NCBI GenBank assembly: GCA_032622095.1
Contig: CP136061.1
Location: forward strand, 120,974,754-121,038,753
DNA length: 64,000 nt
From: Siphonodentalium dalli
Taxonomy: Eukaryota; Mollusca; Scaphopoda; Gadilida; Siphonodentaliidae
Direction of reading: 5' to 3'
Shown here: piece after piece, positions 10,157-20,489 of the stretch
How the letters are laid out: the number at the start of each line of letters is the position of its first letter
Numbering within the stretch: the stretch's first letter is position 1
The notes under the pieces: generated by a model
What the model was told of the DNA's origin: nothing
Database searches by the model: none
The model's input: only the letters and a program-made list of their open reading frames with translations
Position numbers and translations under genes: made by a program

Positions 10157-10415
10157 ATTTGATTCTATGGCGCGGGCCTCAAAGAAAACACATGTTAAAG
10201 GGCGAACACCTGAAAAGTCGTGAATTGGCTTATTTGTGTTATTGTCCGGACATAATCTGCTTAGTTTAGCTTCATTATGAGTCGATAATGTGACTAACAT
10301 GCTCTCATTTTCAGCACATTATCGACTCAAAATGAGGTGATCTAATCAGAATATCAACCTGAAACAAGTTCTATTATAAGCAGATAATGTGCGGTTTTTG
10401 GGAGAACAGGCTGGG

Positions 10416-11045
10416 TTCATGGACAGACATCCCATATACAATGAACTATTGTGTTTTTTTATGCGAAGATGTTTTAGGGGATAAATGTTGTTTTATTACA
10501 TTCTGCTCATACCTGAATCAACTGAGATTTAAATATTTGAAACTCTATTGCTACAGAAGACCGAATATGATGAAACTAGCGTTAACTGAAAAATAAATAT
10601 GATGAAATTGTGGTCACAGAAAAACACTAGTAAATCTCATGTTATATATTAACAAAACCCAGACTGTAACATCTATCACATGAGGCGCATAATTCGTTAC
10701 ACCCACCACTATCTGTTTTTTATCTGACCCCCCCCCCCCCCCCCATTTCAAGACTTATCTTTTTTCGTACTCATACTCATATCCACATTGTATACACATA
10801 CATGTACTATCTGTGTCACTATACGCTGATTTTCCAAAAAATTACCGTGAAACACTCGCCCAAAATAATCATCACGGTGTAGAGGGTTTTACTTATCACA
10901 CACTCTTTACACACTTTTCAAGTCTACTGCTTACCGGTTACAAACAACTAATTATTGTCCATTGGCGACAGTGTTGACCCTATATAAGTACCACCGGCGA
11001 TGGGTTAATCCTTCCATAACTGGAGCTTTTGAAATTTTGCGAATA
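10416..11045. other. Unique-looking DNA with a poly(C) tract
   Basis: No gene recognised. A run of about 15 C occurs at 10730-10744. The rest is AT-rich. Confidence 0.4.
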
Positions 11046-11047
11046 TC

Positions 11048-11227
11048 CTGTGCCAATGCATTTTCGTATATATGCGAGTCCCCCATAGAAAACCTCACAT
11101 ATATAAGAGAATACATTGGCATACAAATAATTACAATGATCTTGTAACCAATTGCATTCATTCTCTAAATATGCGTGATGCTCCCTATGGGAGACTCGCA
11201 TATATAAGAAAATGCATCAGCACAGGG
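11048..11227. mobile_element. Double-hairpin MITE, copy 2
   Basis: A diverged relative of 5729-5964: CCTGTGCCAATGCATTTTC at the left, GAAAATGCATCAGCACAGG at the right, and two internal palindromes around ATATATGCGAG / CTCGCATATAT. The spacer is shorter than in copy 1. The small ORFs in this interval on both strands are by-products of the palindromes. Confidence 0.8.
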
Positions 11228-11889
11228 TCATTAATAAAGCACCAACGTAGCTCCCGTCATGAATGAGTTAAGCCGAGTCGAACTTCAAATGATAAATATG
11301 GCTTAGAACGTCACCCCGGTACCATTGTGTTAAAACAAAAGGATACTTTTCGGTATTTGTTCTGAACTAAAATCTTGAATTTCGACAACTACCCCCCTCT
11401 CTGAAAACAAACGGCAGCAATGGCCGCTTCAACAACATCGGGACCTCGTCAGATTCTTCCTGGTAATTTATACTGAAATTACCCCCATGTCTACGTATGA
11501 TTTTATTTTCCCACCCTGGGACCGTTCCCTCAGAGGTAATACACCAGTTAGCAGACTGATTATTTTAATGCAAATTTCCCCTACACGAATTCAGATAGCA
11601 TAAAGCTACGTGATCAGTTGAATGTAACCTCCCATGGGGTCCTATTCACAGTAAAATTGAAAATAAACGTGAGAGCAAATCTTCGTTGGCTGACAAGCAT
11701 TCATATGTGCACATTGTATAGTTGTTGTCAATAACTAATTCTTGTTTTGAAAAATAGGGTTTTATTCTCACATTAGTTGTTTATTTTATTCTATTCATGC
11801 TCCAATACCAAAGAATGGAGTTCTCAATCAACAGTGCGCCGGCAGATCACACACGCGGTATAGAGAACATTCTTAAGTATAGCTCCCAG
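11228..11889. other. No feature seen
   Basis: Unique-looking non-coding DNA. Confidence 0.4.
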
Positions 11890-11984
11890 TTAACCCTTTC
11901 GTTACTAAATACTAAATACGACTAAAGTTTCTCGATTAGGAAATGTTCAGATTACTAGCATGTTCTCATATCGTTATGGACGTA

Positions 11985-12143
11985 GAGTAATGCTCTAAAT
12001 AATCGACTCCTTAACCACAACAGAATTATGGGTAATTTTTCAGGATATAGTCGGAAATATGGCTTGTTGCCATTCATAGGAAAGCTCTCACTCAGAGCTT
12101 TCCGATGAATGGCAACAAGCTATATTTATTTAGAGCATTACTG
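11985..12143. mobile_element. Foldback element F, deletion form A
   Basis: Outer ends AGTAATGCTCTAAATA are inverted. The inner stem (GCTTGTTGCCATTCAT..GGAAAGCTCT) is kept on both arms, but the middle stem block (GACTCC..ACCACA through GGGTAATTTTTCAGG) is present only on the left. Form B at 32930-33099 kept the complementary parts. Confidence 0.8.
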
Positions 12144-12144
12144 T

Positions 12145-12650
12145 ATAATAATCTGTTTTGGGTTCATTATCGCTTTATAATCGCCTAATTTTGAGACCAC
12201 ATGCAACGAACTGACAATTAGATTGTTTTAGTGCCATTATCGACTCGTGGTCAAGCCTTCACCCTCTGGGGACCTCATTCTGCTTACACCTCAGCAGAAT
12301 GAGGTTCCCATAGGGTGAATTTGGTTATGCTAGCCCGCTATACGGGGTAGCATCACTAAATTCACCCTCTGGGGACCTCATTCTGCAAATGACAAACACC
12401 CTATTTCAAGGCTTGTGGTGACTTATTATAAGTTCATTATGGGCGGAAAATAACAGGAATAAACCAACTCACCACTTACCAGATGTATGCTCTTTAAAAT
12501 GTATTTTCACTCTGCCCCGCGCATTTAAACGGAATAACAGATATTAGTCCACTGTGGGCTTATCTCGGAATCAAATAATCCATTAGAACATATATGTGAA
12601 TATTATAGGTCGAGTATAAACATATTTGCGCGATGATATGTTGCAAGTTC
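12145..12650 (-). repeat. Dispersed repeat R1, reverse copy, interrupted
   Basis: The reverse complement reads GCGCAAATATG, CGACCTATAAT, GGATTATTTGATTCC, AAGCCCACAGTGGAC and GCGCGGGGCAGAG, in the same order as R1 at 6163-6515. It is diverged and interrupted by the palindromic MITE at 12252-12415. Confidence 0.65.
12252..12415. mobile_element. Internally deleted copy of the 985-type palindromic MITE
   Basis: Keeps CAAGCCTT at the left and the whole right arm up to CAAGGCTTG. Most of the left arm is lost: CAAGCCTT is fused directly to CACCCTCTGGGGACC. No clean 8-bp duplication is visible, unlike copy 1. Confidence 0.85.
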
Positions 12651-12670
12651 AATAAAAGGACATGGGCAGT

Positions 12671-12865
12671 TTGTTGAACGTATTATCTGAACATTTCTCA
12701 CCATTGAATAGGAATCATTCTGCACTTGTATATTCTATCGCCAGCTTATATTATCTGAACATTTCCCACCGAAGGATGTGAGAATATTAATCCTTCTGCT
12801 CTTGTATTATTAGCTTTTCGTTAATCTGTCGACTGATTATATCGCGTGAACATCCCTCCAGATGA
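12671..12865 (+). repeat. Short repeat family with ATTATCTGAACATTTC
   Basis: Two partial tandem copies begin GTTGAACGTATTATCTGAAC (12676) and TTATATTATCTGAAC (12738). The second continues through AATCCTTCTGCTCTTGTAT and TAGCTTTTCGTTA and has a reverse-complement relative at 13757-13870. Related fragments occur at about 19039 and, reversed, at about 22755. Confidence 0.6.
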
Positions 12866-12930
12866 ATAATATACTGTTTAAATCTATATTTCTATAGCTG
12901 CGTGGGGCCAACCATTTAGTAACAAAAGGG

Positions 12931-15669
12931 TTACAGTCGCGTTTAAAGGGGCTCAAGACTTAAATCACTGTAACAGTTTTGTTTACATAGCAATGGTTTC
13001 AACACGCGAAATGCCGTTATTGGACACTATCAAGGACACTATCAATAATGAATATAAGAACACGTTTATCTATTTATCCATGTTCTTCTTAGTGGTGATG
13101 TTTTTATAGACTAATATGTTTTGCACATTTACCCAATCCGAGTGCCTTTGTCCCTTTCTCTACCAGCACAGGCACATCCTGAATTTAACTATTATAGTTC
13201 TATTCAACTATAATAAGTAAATATGGATATCATCGTTTTGTGAATTCGATAAAAGAGGTATAACCCAACATCATATTTCGCACAAAAAATATTCAAAAAA
13301 CAGTGCCATAATAAATCGGTACCATGCCTGTTTATAAGACAAAATAACATGTTCGATCCATGAGAATGATTAATCATGGCGGCACATTATAAGGAAGTCA
13401 ACTCACATTAAACTTGTCCAAATACTGTTATGAAGAAGCGATTGGGTGTTCATGTTTAATGTCATTTAGAAAGGCATACTTGGGTCATTATTAACTAAAA
13501 AAGCCGGCTCAAAAGTTTGCAAAATTATTGGTATCGGGATACTGAAAATTGCTGTAATGTTACTACGACTGAAATTTGGTTGGTGCACTGGGTTGCGCGA
13601 TACCATATATATAGTTCCCACAAAAACGGAGAAATGGTGGATTCAGCATTGTCAAATTCAAATATAATAGTAAATATAACTATAAAAGTTGACATTATGA
13701 TGTCCCTGTCCTGTATAGGGTAGATATACATATGATTGGTATATTATTAATTTTTGATGGATGTTCAGATAATAAAAGCAGACCACAAACTAAGAAAAGC
13801 TAATACAAGAACAGAAGGATTCATATTCTCAATTCAGTGGAAGGAAATGTTCAGTTAAATTTCAGCAAACGACCTTATTATCTGAATATAGGATATATAT
13901 ACTACTACTCCTGAATTAATATTTAGCATAGAAAGGCTAAACTGAGGTTTAAACTGAAAATTACGAATCGGAAATGAGTCACTTAAATGAGTTATTGTTC
14001 ATTGACTGGTGTTGTATAATCTGCCACACGTTCTCTAGAGTTGACATTTGGAAGACTGTGTACAGCTACACGTTGGGCTGGCGTTCTACTTTACATCTCG
14101 ACTAATAAATACCACTCTTTTTTACATGTTTTATTTTACCAAAGCCTCAGTTTCGAGCATATTATTTCTGAATCTCACTTCATTAGATGTCATGTACATA
14201 TAAGTTCAACAATTCGTGTGGTCGTTCGTTATAAATCAGAGGGTTTATTGATGGATGTATATTAACGAGTAACAATGGTGTGATGCGCTTATCGTTTACT
14301 CTTTCAGCATGACCACATGCTGGCCAGACTTCTACCATTTACATTTTACTGTTATAATTAATGGTATATATTGTTCGTTTGTCATCATTCCTATTTTCCG
14401 CTCTCTGGAATTCCATTCGGTGGTGATTGTCGTGCCTGTGCCTCGGCTTTCTGCAACCATAGCTCGGCCTCGTCAACGCTGTATGCAACTGGAGAACAAA
14501 AACAATAGAAACAAAAATTATATTCTAAACACCCCTATAAAGTAAGTTCTTGATATTTGCGAGGATATCTTAAGATGAGGTAACCAGAATTCGATGAAAC
14601 TTTGGGAATGTTATCTCTGATATGAGACCATCATATCTTATAACCAATCGTACAATGCATGTCTACATGCTTGAACGAACACCGATCGAATGCGAAATCA
14701 CTGGAAGAGTCCAAAAAACACACAACCACTGGATTCACTAAGAGGGAGTATGTTCACGTTTGCTCGACCAAATGCCAGAATTCTCGGTTAACGCCAACTG
14801 GGTCTCTCTGTGGTGACTTGGCACCAATGGCGCAGAAGAGAACGAACAGTCTACAAAAGAGTGGGTAATGGCACTAAACAATATGACATTCCTCAACTTC
14901 TGCAAGAAGAATTGGCAGCCTCGTGCATGGCAGTATTGAATCCATTGTCAAATCATTACACCCATGGCACGGTTTCTCCAAGTCTTGTCGTGACAAGGGA
15001 TTACACGCAATGCAGAACTAGGCTGTTGTTCACACGCGTCTTTAAAAGGGTTGTCTACCCTCATATCGGTTTTTTTACTTGCACTAAGCACAACCTCCAC
15101 ACAAGCCGTGCTCACAAAATTATGCAAGCACTCAGTGTGTCGACCTTGGATCACTTCATCAGTCTTAATACACTGAATATATAAATGTACAATTTCCCTA
15201 GAATCGGCCTAATGATTATTGATATACAATTTAATATGTCAAGGGGAACATTGCTATGCCCATCGGCTTTGCCACTGTGACTGTGCTACCAAATTTATCT
15301 TCAACAAGCTCAATGTGTGCGTAGAGGGATCCCAACCCGTGTTCTTCTGATTCTTCCCTTCTATCATGTCTGCCACTTGGGACGAAGTTTTGTTTTTGCT
15401 ATATTGAAAAACCCCTTGCCCAAACATTCGGGTATATACACACTTAAAATGACTGGGCAATATTCCATATAATTTGATGTTTACATGGAATCAGGTACAT
15501 GTATGGGCGAGATCGACAGTCAGCCATGAACATATGCAGATGGGTGCTCCTGGTACTTGAACGAACAATGTCGTATTTGTCTATATATTCAAACGTTTAA
15601 TTTATTAGCTAAATATTGTTAATGTCAGTTGATGCAGTAGGCTAAAACTAATGTACATAATTATTATTA
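12931..15669. other. Mostly featureless; inverted relative at 13757-13870
   Basis: The segment 13757-13870 is the reverse complement of the 12738-12862 repeat. The remaining DNA gives only small unrelated ORFs (for example 14659-14868 and 14810-15184) with no family resemblance or supporting splice structure that I can see. Confidence 0.4.
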
Positions 15670-15809
15670 GTTATCTTCGGCAACATCGGCGGTACACGGA
15701 GATTTAATACCGGTATGTCGTCTGTGAACACCGATGCGAGCCGATTGGTTCAAACAGAGACATACGGGTATTAAATCTCCACGTACAACACGATGTTGCC
15801 GGAAATAAC
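15670..15809. mobile_element. Foldback MITE
   Basis: Arms read TTAT.TTC.GGCAACATCG, then GTAC.CGGAGATTTAATACC, then GTATGTC, inverted around a loop at about 15720-15755. No ORF of its own; the 66-residue minus ORF crossing it is incidental. Confidence 0.8.
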
Positions 15810-16355
15810 GATTTTCTCCCCACAACAATACCCATGCATGCTGCCTCAATTTAATTGTGCTTTTCATAGGTTCTCAGATTAATTCACACCAACAAGAATA
15901 ACTGAGTAGCCGACCTGTGGAGCACGCGTCAGGTGACGTCAAACACGGCGTGCTAGAGCAACTCACGGTTGATGGAAACTGTCAGTTCAAGTGTCATTCA
16001 TATACGTCTGATGTTTCACATGCTCATACAATGTATACCGGATGTTTCGCTCTCGCTCTCTTGGAATCAGGGAGCTAAATGTGTTCTAGAGTCGGGGGGA
16101 GCGAGTACACCGTGGAATGCTAAAGGTGAAGGTAACTGAAGAATGACCTTCACCTGATACATGCGACACGTTATTAAAGGATGACATCGCGTTTATTTGA
16201 TTTGTACATCATATCTAAATAATTTAAACTGGTGAATGAATGGGGGAATGGATTTTTGTGAGCGGGAAATTTATTTAACTAGCTGCTGTAGTTCTGGGTT
16301 TTTCCACATCAAATTTGGCTGTGGGATAGCCCTGTCGTACACTTGGGGGTTTATT
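15810..16355. other. No gene; one short perfect hairpin
   Basis: AGGTGAAGGT (16124-16133) pairs with ACCTTCACCT (16146-16155) across a 12-base loop. No T run follows, and a regulatory role is not supported. The rest looks unique. Confidence 0.35.
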
Positions 16356-16903
16356 TTAAAAAGTAAACACATGATCTATGATTTTTCTACCATTTTCGTG
16401 CTGAACTGGTGTCAATCTAGCTGGGGAAACATCACTGGTATGGCCTGCAGGCTTCAATTCAGTGAATTTGGCCGAAACGTTAACACTGTCGCCTATGGGA
16501 AACCATTTAGTTCCGTGATTCCTCTTATACCCCGCTGTCAAAGGTGACGGGAACATGATGATTTAAACGTGGCGTTGTCGCCATTCAGATTGTTAGTTAT
16601 AACCAGACAAGGTCGTTTATCTAATTTTTACACTGTAATGTCGGTATAGATAACATTCTTGGTTATGCTATCCCCAATAACTCATGATTTGTAAAATTAA
16701 TAATAAATTTAGTCAACATTGCAATATCGAGTTATAAATAAAGCCGGTCATAGTCAATGAAGAATTGACGCCAATGATAACTCGTGAAATAATTTTCTGG
16801 AAAAGTTCATCTACTCACCGTGATGCAACAGGTCCTGAAATGAGATAGAAAATCCAGACATAAAAATATATAGTGCCAGACAGAACAGCACTGAGCGTGG
16901 CAT
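16356..16903 (-). CDS. Candidate two-exon gene for a small secreted protein (weak)
   Basis: Possible exon 1 (16819-16903) starts with ATG and encodes MPRSVLFCLALYIFMSGFS, a good signal-peptide shape: a short basic start, then a hydrophobic core. It ends at a consensus donor GTGAGT. After an intron of 284 bases, an acceptor TTTGACAG opens possible exon 2 (16356-16534). That exon restores phase exactly and runs 58 residues, including FPIGDSVNVSAKF, to TAA, with AATAAA overlapping just beyond. The total is 87 residues. A TATATATAAG box is complementary to about 17105-17115. I recognise no domain. Other splice choices are possible, and the match may be chance. Confidence 0.25.
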
Positions 16904-17059
16904 AGTACAACCGTGATTTATTTCAAAACGCGTTTGGCGCCGAAAATAGTACGTAACTCTGGAAACGATGATTAACCGTCCCATGGAATCGAATTCAGTG
17001 CATGTATCTTCGTGTGAACATTCATCGGAAATGATCCCAAAATGCAACAAATTCTAAAT

Positions 17060-18440
17060 GCGGTAACTGGTAAAATTGGCGATCGGAACCCAAAATAGAA
17101 ATTCACTTATATATATTTTAGTTTCAAACCTACATACGGAATTCCTTTCCATTTACTTCAGTTGAACCGAAGTTATCCGTATACGCAACATTAACGGACC
17201 ATATTAAATGCGCTTCGACAAATAAAGGGGCGCATACAAGTTAGAAACAAGAAAATGCTGTAACAATGCCATTATAATCCCGTGTGTTGAATGTCACGAA
17301 CCAGCCATATATATCTTTGGCACATCTTTGAAATGTTCCATTTTGTACAGATGTGGGACAAACGGTCATCATGTCAGGAAAAGTAAGTTAAGCGTTTATT
17401 TGATGTGCTTATACTATCTATATAACTAATCAAGAATTATAACATCTATAATAATCAGACTGCCTCAATTTTACGGAATGAAACATTGTTGACATTGACG
17501 TCTATCTGCAAACTCCATGCAGGGTTTACCCCCCTTGATGACTGGGTAAGACCGCTGCTATCGGAGACATTTCATCCACATTTTGTGGACTTCCGCGATA
17601 TTACAATATATACTAAGCGAACAGAGCAAAATGCTGTCCTTGTTAAGCACACACAATATCGAACAACATTGTATAAATTTGGACCTTATGTTTGGAAAGT
17701 TCCACTAAAAACGAAGAACTATATTTCGGTTCTCCGATTATTTTATCATCACAAAAGTATAAACGCACGTGTGCGACATTATCACAACTCGAACGGCAAG
17801 TCAAACACACGAGTTCTAGTTTGCTGCAATTTTGACGAGTAGCTTGTGAAAGTCGTCAACAAAAATACCGCTCTGAGTTTCCATTCTGTCATTATATTTT
17901 AGTGTGGGAATTGTTCTCAAAGCACATAGAAAATTTGACTTTGGAACGATCGGGTTTTGCCATTTTTGTTGGAAAATCCCATGCTAAATATAGAAACACG
18001 GACATGTACCTAGCCGGTTACAGAGTCAGAAAGGAAGTATGACTGGTGCGCTCTGGTAGAGATTGGTCTATCTGCTTGATTCTCGGCAATGCGAACAAGT
18101 TGGGAACATGCATGTTGTTAAACTTACCAGCATTGATGGATGGTGACCGGGGATTGCGGTATGGTCGTGGGTCTGAAAAAAGATGTAGTGATATTATGGT
18201 TTCAAATCCGAACACACGTGAGTTATACTGTATCCATGTTCAAATACACACACGTGTTATGTCAGAGATGTGCATGTTGGCATGTTTTGCTAGAAAAATA
18301 CATCTTACGCAAAAAGGCACATGCTGTGGTAGTGAAAGAGCTGGAAGTCAATGCGTGTCGAACGATCGTGTATATATAGCGAGTTTACACACCAATTTGT
18401 GTATTTTCACCATTCTCTTATAGAATGTACCTTTAGTGGT
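17060..18440. other. No feature recognised
   Basis: Contains ORFs of up to 125 codons (17486-17842, 18046-18423) with no recognisable family. Codon patterns and lack of splice context do not favour them. Otherwise unique-looking DNA. Confidence 0.35.
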
Positions 18441-18467
18441 ATTATTATTTAGCTCAAAAGAACTACT

Positions 18468-18642
18468 TGATGATGATGGTGGTGATGATGATGATGGTGA
18501 TGATGATGATGATGACGACACGAGGAGGAAAAGGAGGATGATGATAATGATGAATATGATGATAATGCTGATAAGGAAGATGATGACGCTAATGATGATG
18601 GTGATGATGATGATGATGATGATGAAGATGACAAAAATGGAG
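18468..18642. repeat. (GAT)n microsatellite
   Basis: Imperfect GAT/GGT triplet repeat, interrupted at 18518-18540. It yields acidic, Met-rich or Ser/His-rich ORFs depending on frame, none of which is a gene. Confidence 0.95.
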
Positions 18643-19084
18643 CCATAATGCTTATTCGATCATAATGCTCAACTCTGTTTCCTATTGCTGCCACAATTAC
18701 ATTCAATAATAAAAATAATCTGACTTGCACATGGCAAAGTGAAATCCACTTTTATCGTGATTTTCGTTGATATGTATATACTTACATCCAAACGAGAAGG
18801 AATGTTTTGCATCACGTTCGCCAACAGCGATGGATTCTGTGCGAGCATCTGCATTATCTGAAAATATTACCCTTTCTTTACTAAATGGATTCTCCCATTC
18901 ATTAACAAAAGAACGCATTGTAATCGTCTATTATTCACCTGCATGGATGCATTTCAGTTATTATAAGCGATCGACAAATAATAGTGCATGAGGATTCCCA
19001 TTCATTAGTGGAAAATGTTAAAATAATATGTTCAACAATACCGGTTTGTTGAACTTATTATCTGAATATTTCAGGCAATTCTTC

Positions 19085-19503
19085 AAGGATTGGCCATTTA
19101 TAAACGGACAATCCGTACCTAAAATGTTCATTAATTAATGTCGTCATTTAGTGGACAATCCCAAGCTAGCGTGCCACGCGTGGTCGGATTGTCCACTAAA
19201 TGACGACATGTATAGCTAATCCTGCATGTTAGCTTCATATTTAATATGAAGGGCAATAACTCTATAAAGAATGTTAATTTACTAAATAACGGCGATTTGT
19301 ATGAGAAGAAGTGTTTTTGACGAAATAACGGAGATATTTGAAGAAGAGTTTTTGACGAGGGAAGAATTTGACTTATATTTCACAATAGTTGATCTGTTGT
19401 GGTGTTGCAAATTTCTCATACAAATATCCGTTATTTAGTAAAGGTACATTCTTTATAGAGTTATTACCCTTCCGATTTAATTTGAAGCTAACATGCAGGA
19501 TTA

Positions 19504-19593
<90 letters not shown>

Positions 19594-19715
19594 GTGATTT
19601 AGTGGACAATCCCAAGATCGCGTGCCACGCGTGGTCGGATCGTCCATTAATTAACAATCATTTTAGGTACGGATTGTCCGTTTATAAGTGGACAATCTTA
19701 TGCGCATTAGGTGGA
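19085..19715. mobile_element. Large foldback element with (TA)n in one arm
   Basis: The left arm (about 19085-19310) and right arm (about 19410-19715) are inverted copies. Shared blocks are ACGGACAATCCGTACC, GTGGACAATCCCAAG, the palindrome GTGCCACGCGTGGTCGGAT, TCCTGCATGTTAGCTTC, AATAACTCTATAAAG and ACTAAATAACGG. The (TA)n run at 19506-19590 interrupts the right arm where the left arm has only a short spacer. No transposase. Confidence 0.85.
19504..19590. repeat. (TA)n microsatellite
   Basis: An uninterrupted TA run of more than 80 bases inside the right arm of the foldback element. Produces the IYIYIY ORF at 19389-19745, which is not coding. Confidence 0.97.
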
Positions 19716-19854
19716 ATATTTCCTCAAGTAGCTGCATGCCATTGAGTATTTAATAAACGAAGAGTTAAATGGCGAAGGTTGCTTCATATATAACGAAATC
19801 AGCTCCGGCACATTTTACGCGAAAATGAATAATAATGTGTAATAGAACCATTAT

Positions 19855-20243
19855 AGGGACTCACTCCGATCAGACGGTCCCCATACCATCAAGATACAAC
19901 AACAGCAACATTTATTCAAAATACGCTTTAGTTATCAGAATTGATTTATTGCAACAAATTAATGCTAACCGTATTATCACTAAAGTATCACGAAATTTGA
20001 CCATATTACCACTTGATTTTAGAGTTATCCATCTTCATCCGCAATTTTGTCCGAGACGCTCCGTTTGACCACGTGTTTCTGGGCCACATATTATTACACA
20101 TATCGAGAAATAACAAACTTCAAAAATCGATATCCGATCACTCTGAGTTTTGATGGGTGGGTTCCTCGACTCGAATCAAATATTGTTTACCACCGAAGCC
20201 AAATAAATAGCAATTTAGGAGCGTCTGGTAGGATTGAGTACCT
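19855..20243. mobile_element. TTAA MITE family B, copy 2
   Basis: The left end AGGGACTCACTCC..CAGACGGTCC is preceded by TTAT (19851-19854). The right end reads inward AGGTACTCAATCC..CAGACGCTCC and is followed by TTAA (20244-20247). It carries the GGTGGGTTCCTCGACTCGA block and the reverse of GAAGATGGATAACTC seen at 4195-4540. Confidence 0.8.
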
Positions 20244-20268
20244 TTAAGATGCAACCCATAACAAAAGT

Positions 20269-20489
20269 TGTACGTAGCATTTTTCACTTTTTGTAACCTA
20301 CGTATACCATCAATACTTGTCGCTATTCATGAAATACTTCTATACACATATATCACGCGTTCCCTTCGAAGACTTACCAACGAAAAGTTCACATTGAAAC
20401 GCACATGGTTCATTTGAACATCCAATGTATGGATATATAATTTAGAAGGGGGAATAAGGTAGGTAGGTCGATCAATACAATAATTGCTG
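20269..20489 (+). repeat. Inverted repeat pair, left copy
   Basis: About 220 bases starting GTACGTAGCA and including TACCATCAATACTTGTCG, TATCACG.GTTCCC..CGAAGACTTA and CAATGTATGGATATATAAT. They recur reversed at 22512-22710. The intervening 2 kb has no repeat in common. Confidence 0.8.

Larger units (their letters stand above)
6894..10413 (+). repeat. Dispersed repeat R1, copy split by a retrotransposon
   Basis: The left part (6894-7012) and right part (10169-10413) align in order with the intact R1 copy at 6163-6515. The break falls just before the GGCGCGGGCC motif, which is continuous in the intact copy. The split is explained by the non-LTR element at 7013-10156 and its 12-bp duplication. 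Confidence 0.9.
11894..12930. mobile_element. Nested element with CCCTTTYGTTACTAAAT ends
   Basis: Inverted ends match at 16 of 17 positions: CCCTTTCGTTACTAAAT (11894-11910), and CCCTTTTGTTACTAAAT reading inward from 12930. TTAA precedes the left end, while the right flank is TTAC, probably a decayed TTAA. The interior is a stack of other repeats: a foldback (11985-12143), a reverse R1 copy (12145-12650) and a palindromic MITE (12252-12415). No ORF of note. End fragments of the same type may occur near 18868 and 22396. Confidence 0.55.

Noticed and set aside
17360-17385. ATGTCAGGAAAAGTAAGTT, a start codon followed by a donor-like site
   Set aside because: Only four codons, and no downstream acceptor gave a sensible continuation.
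18436-18730. Acidic or serine/histidine-rich ORFs
   Set aside because: They are different frames of the (GAT)n microsatellite.
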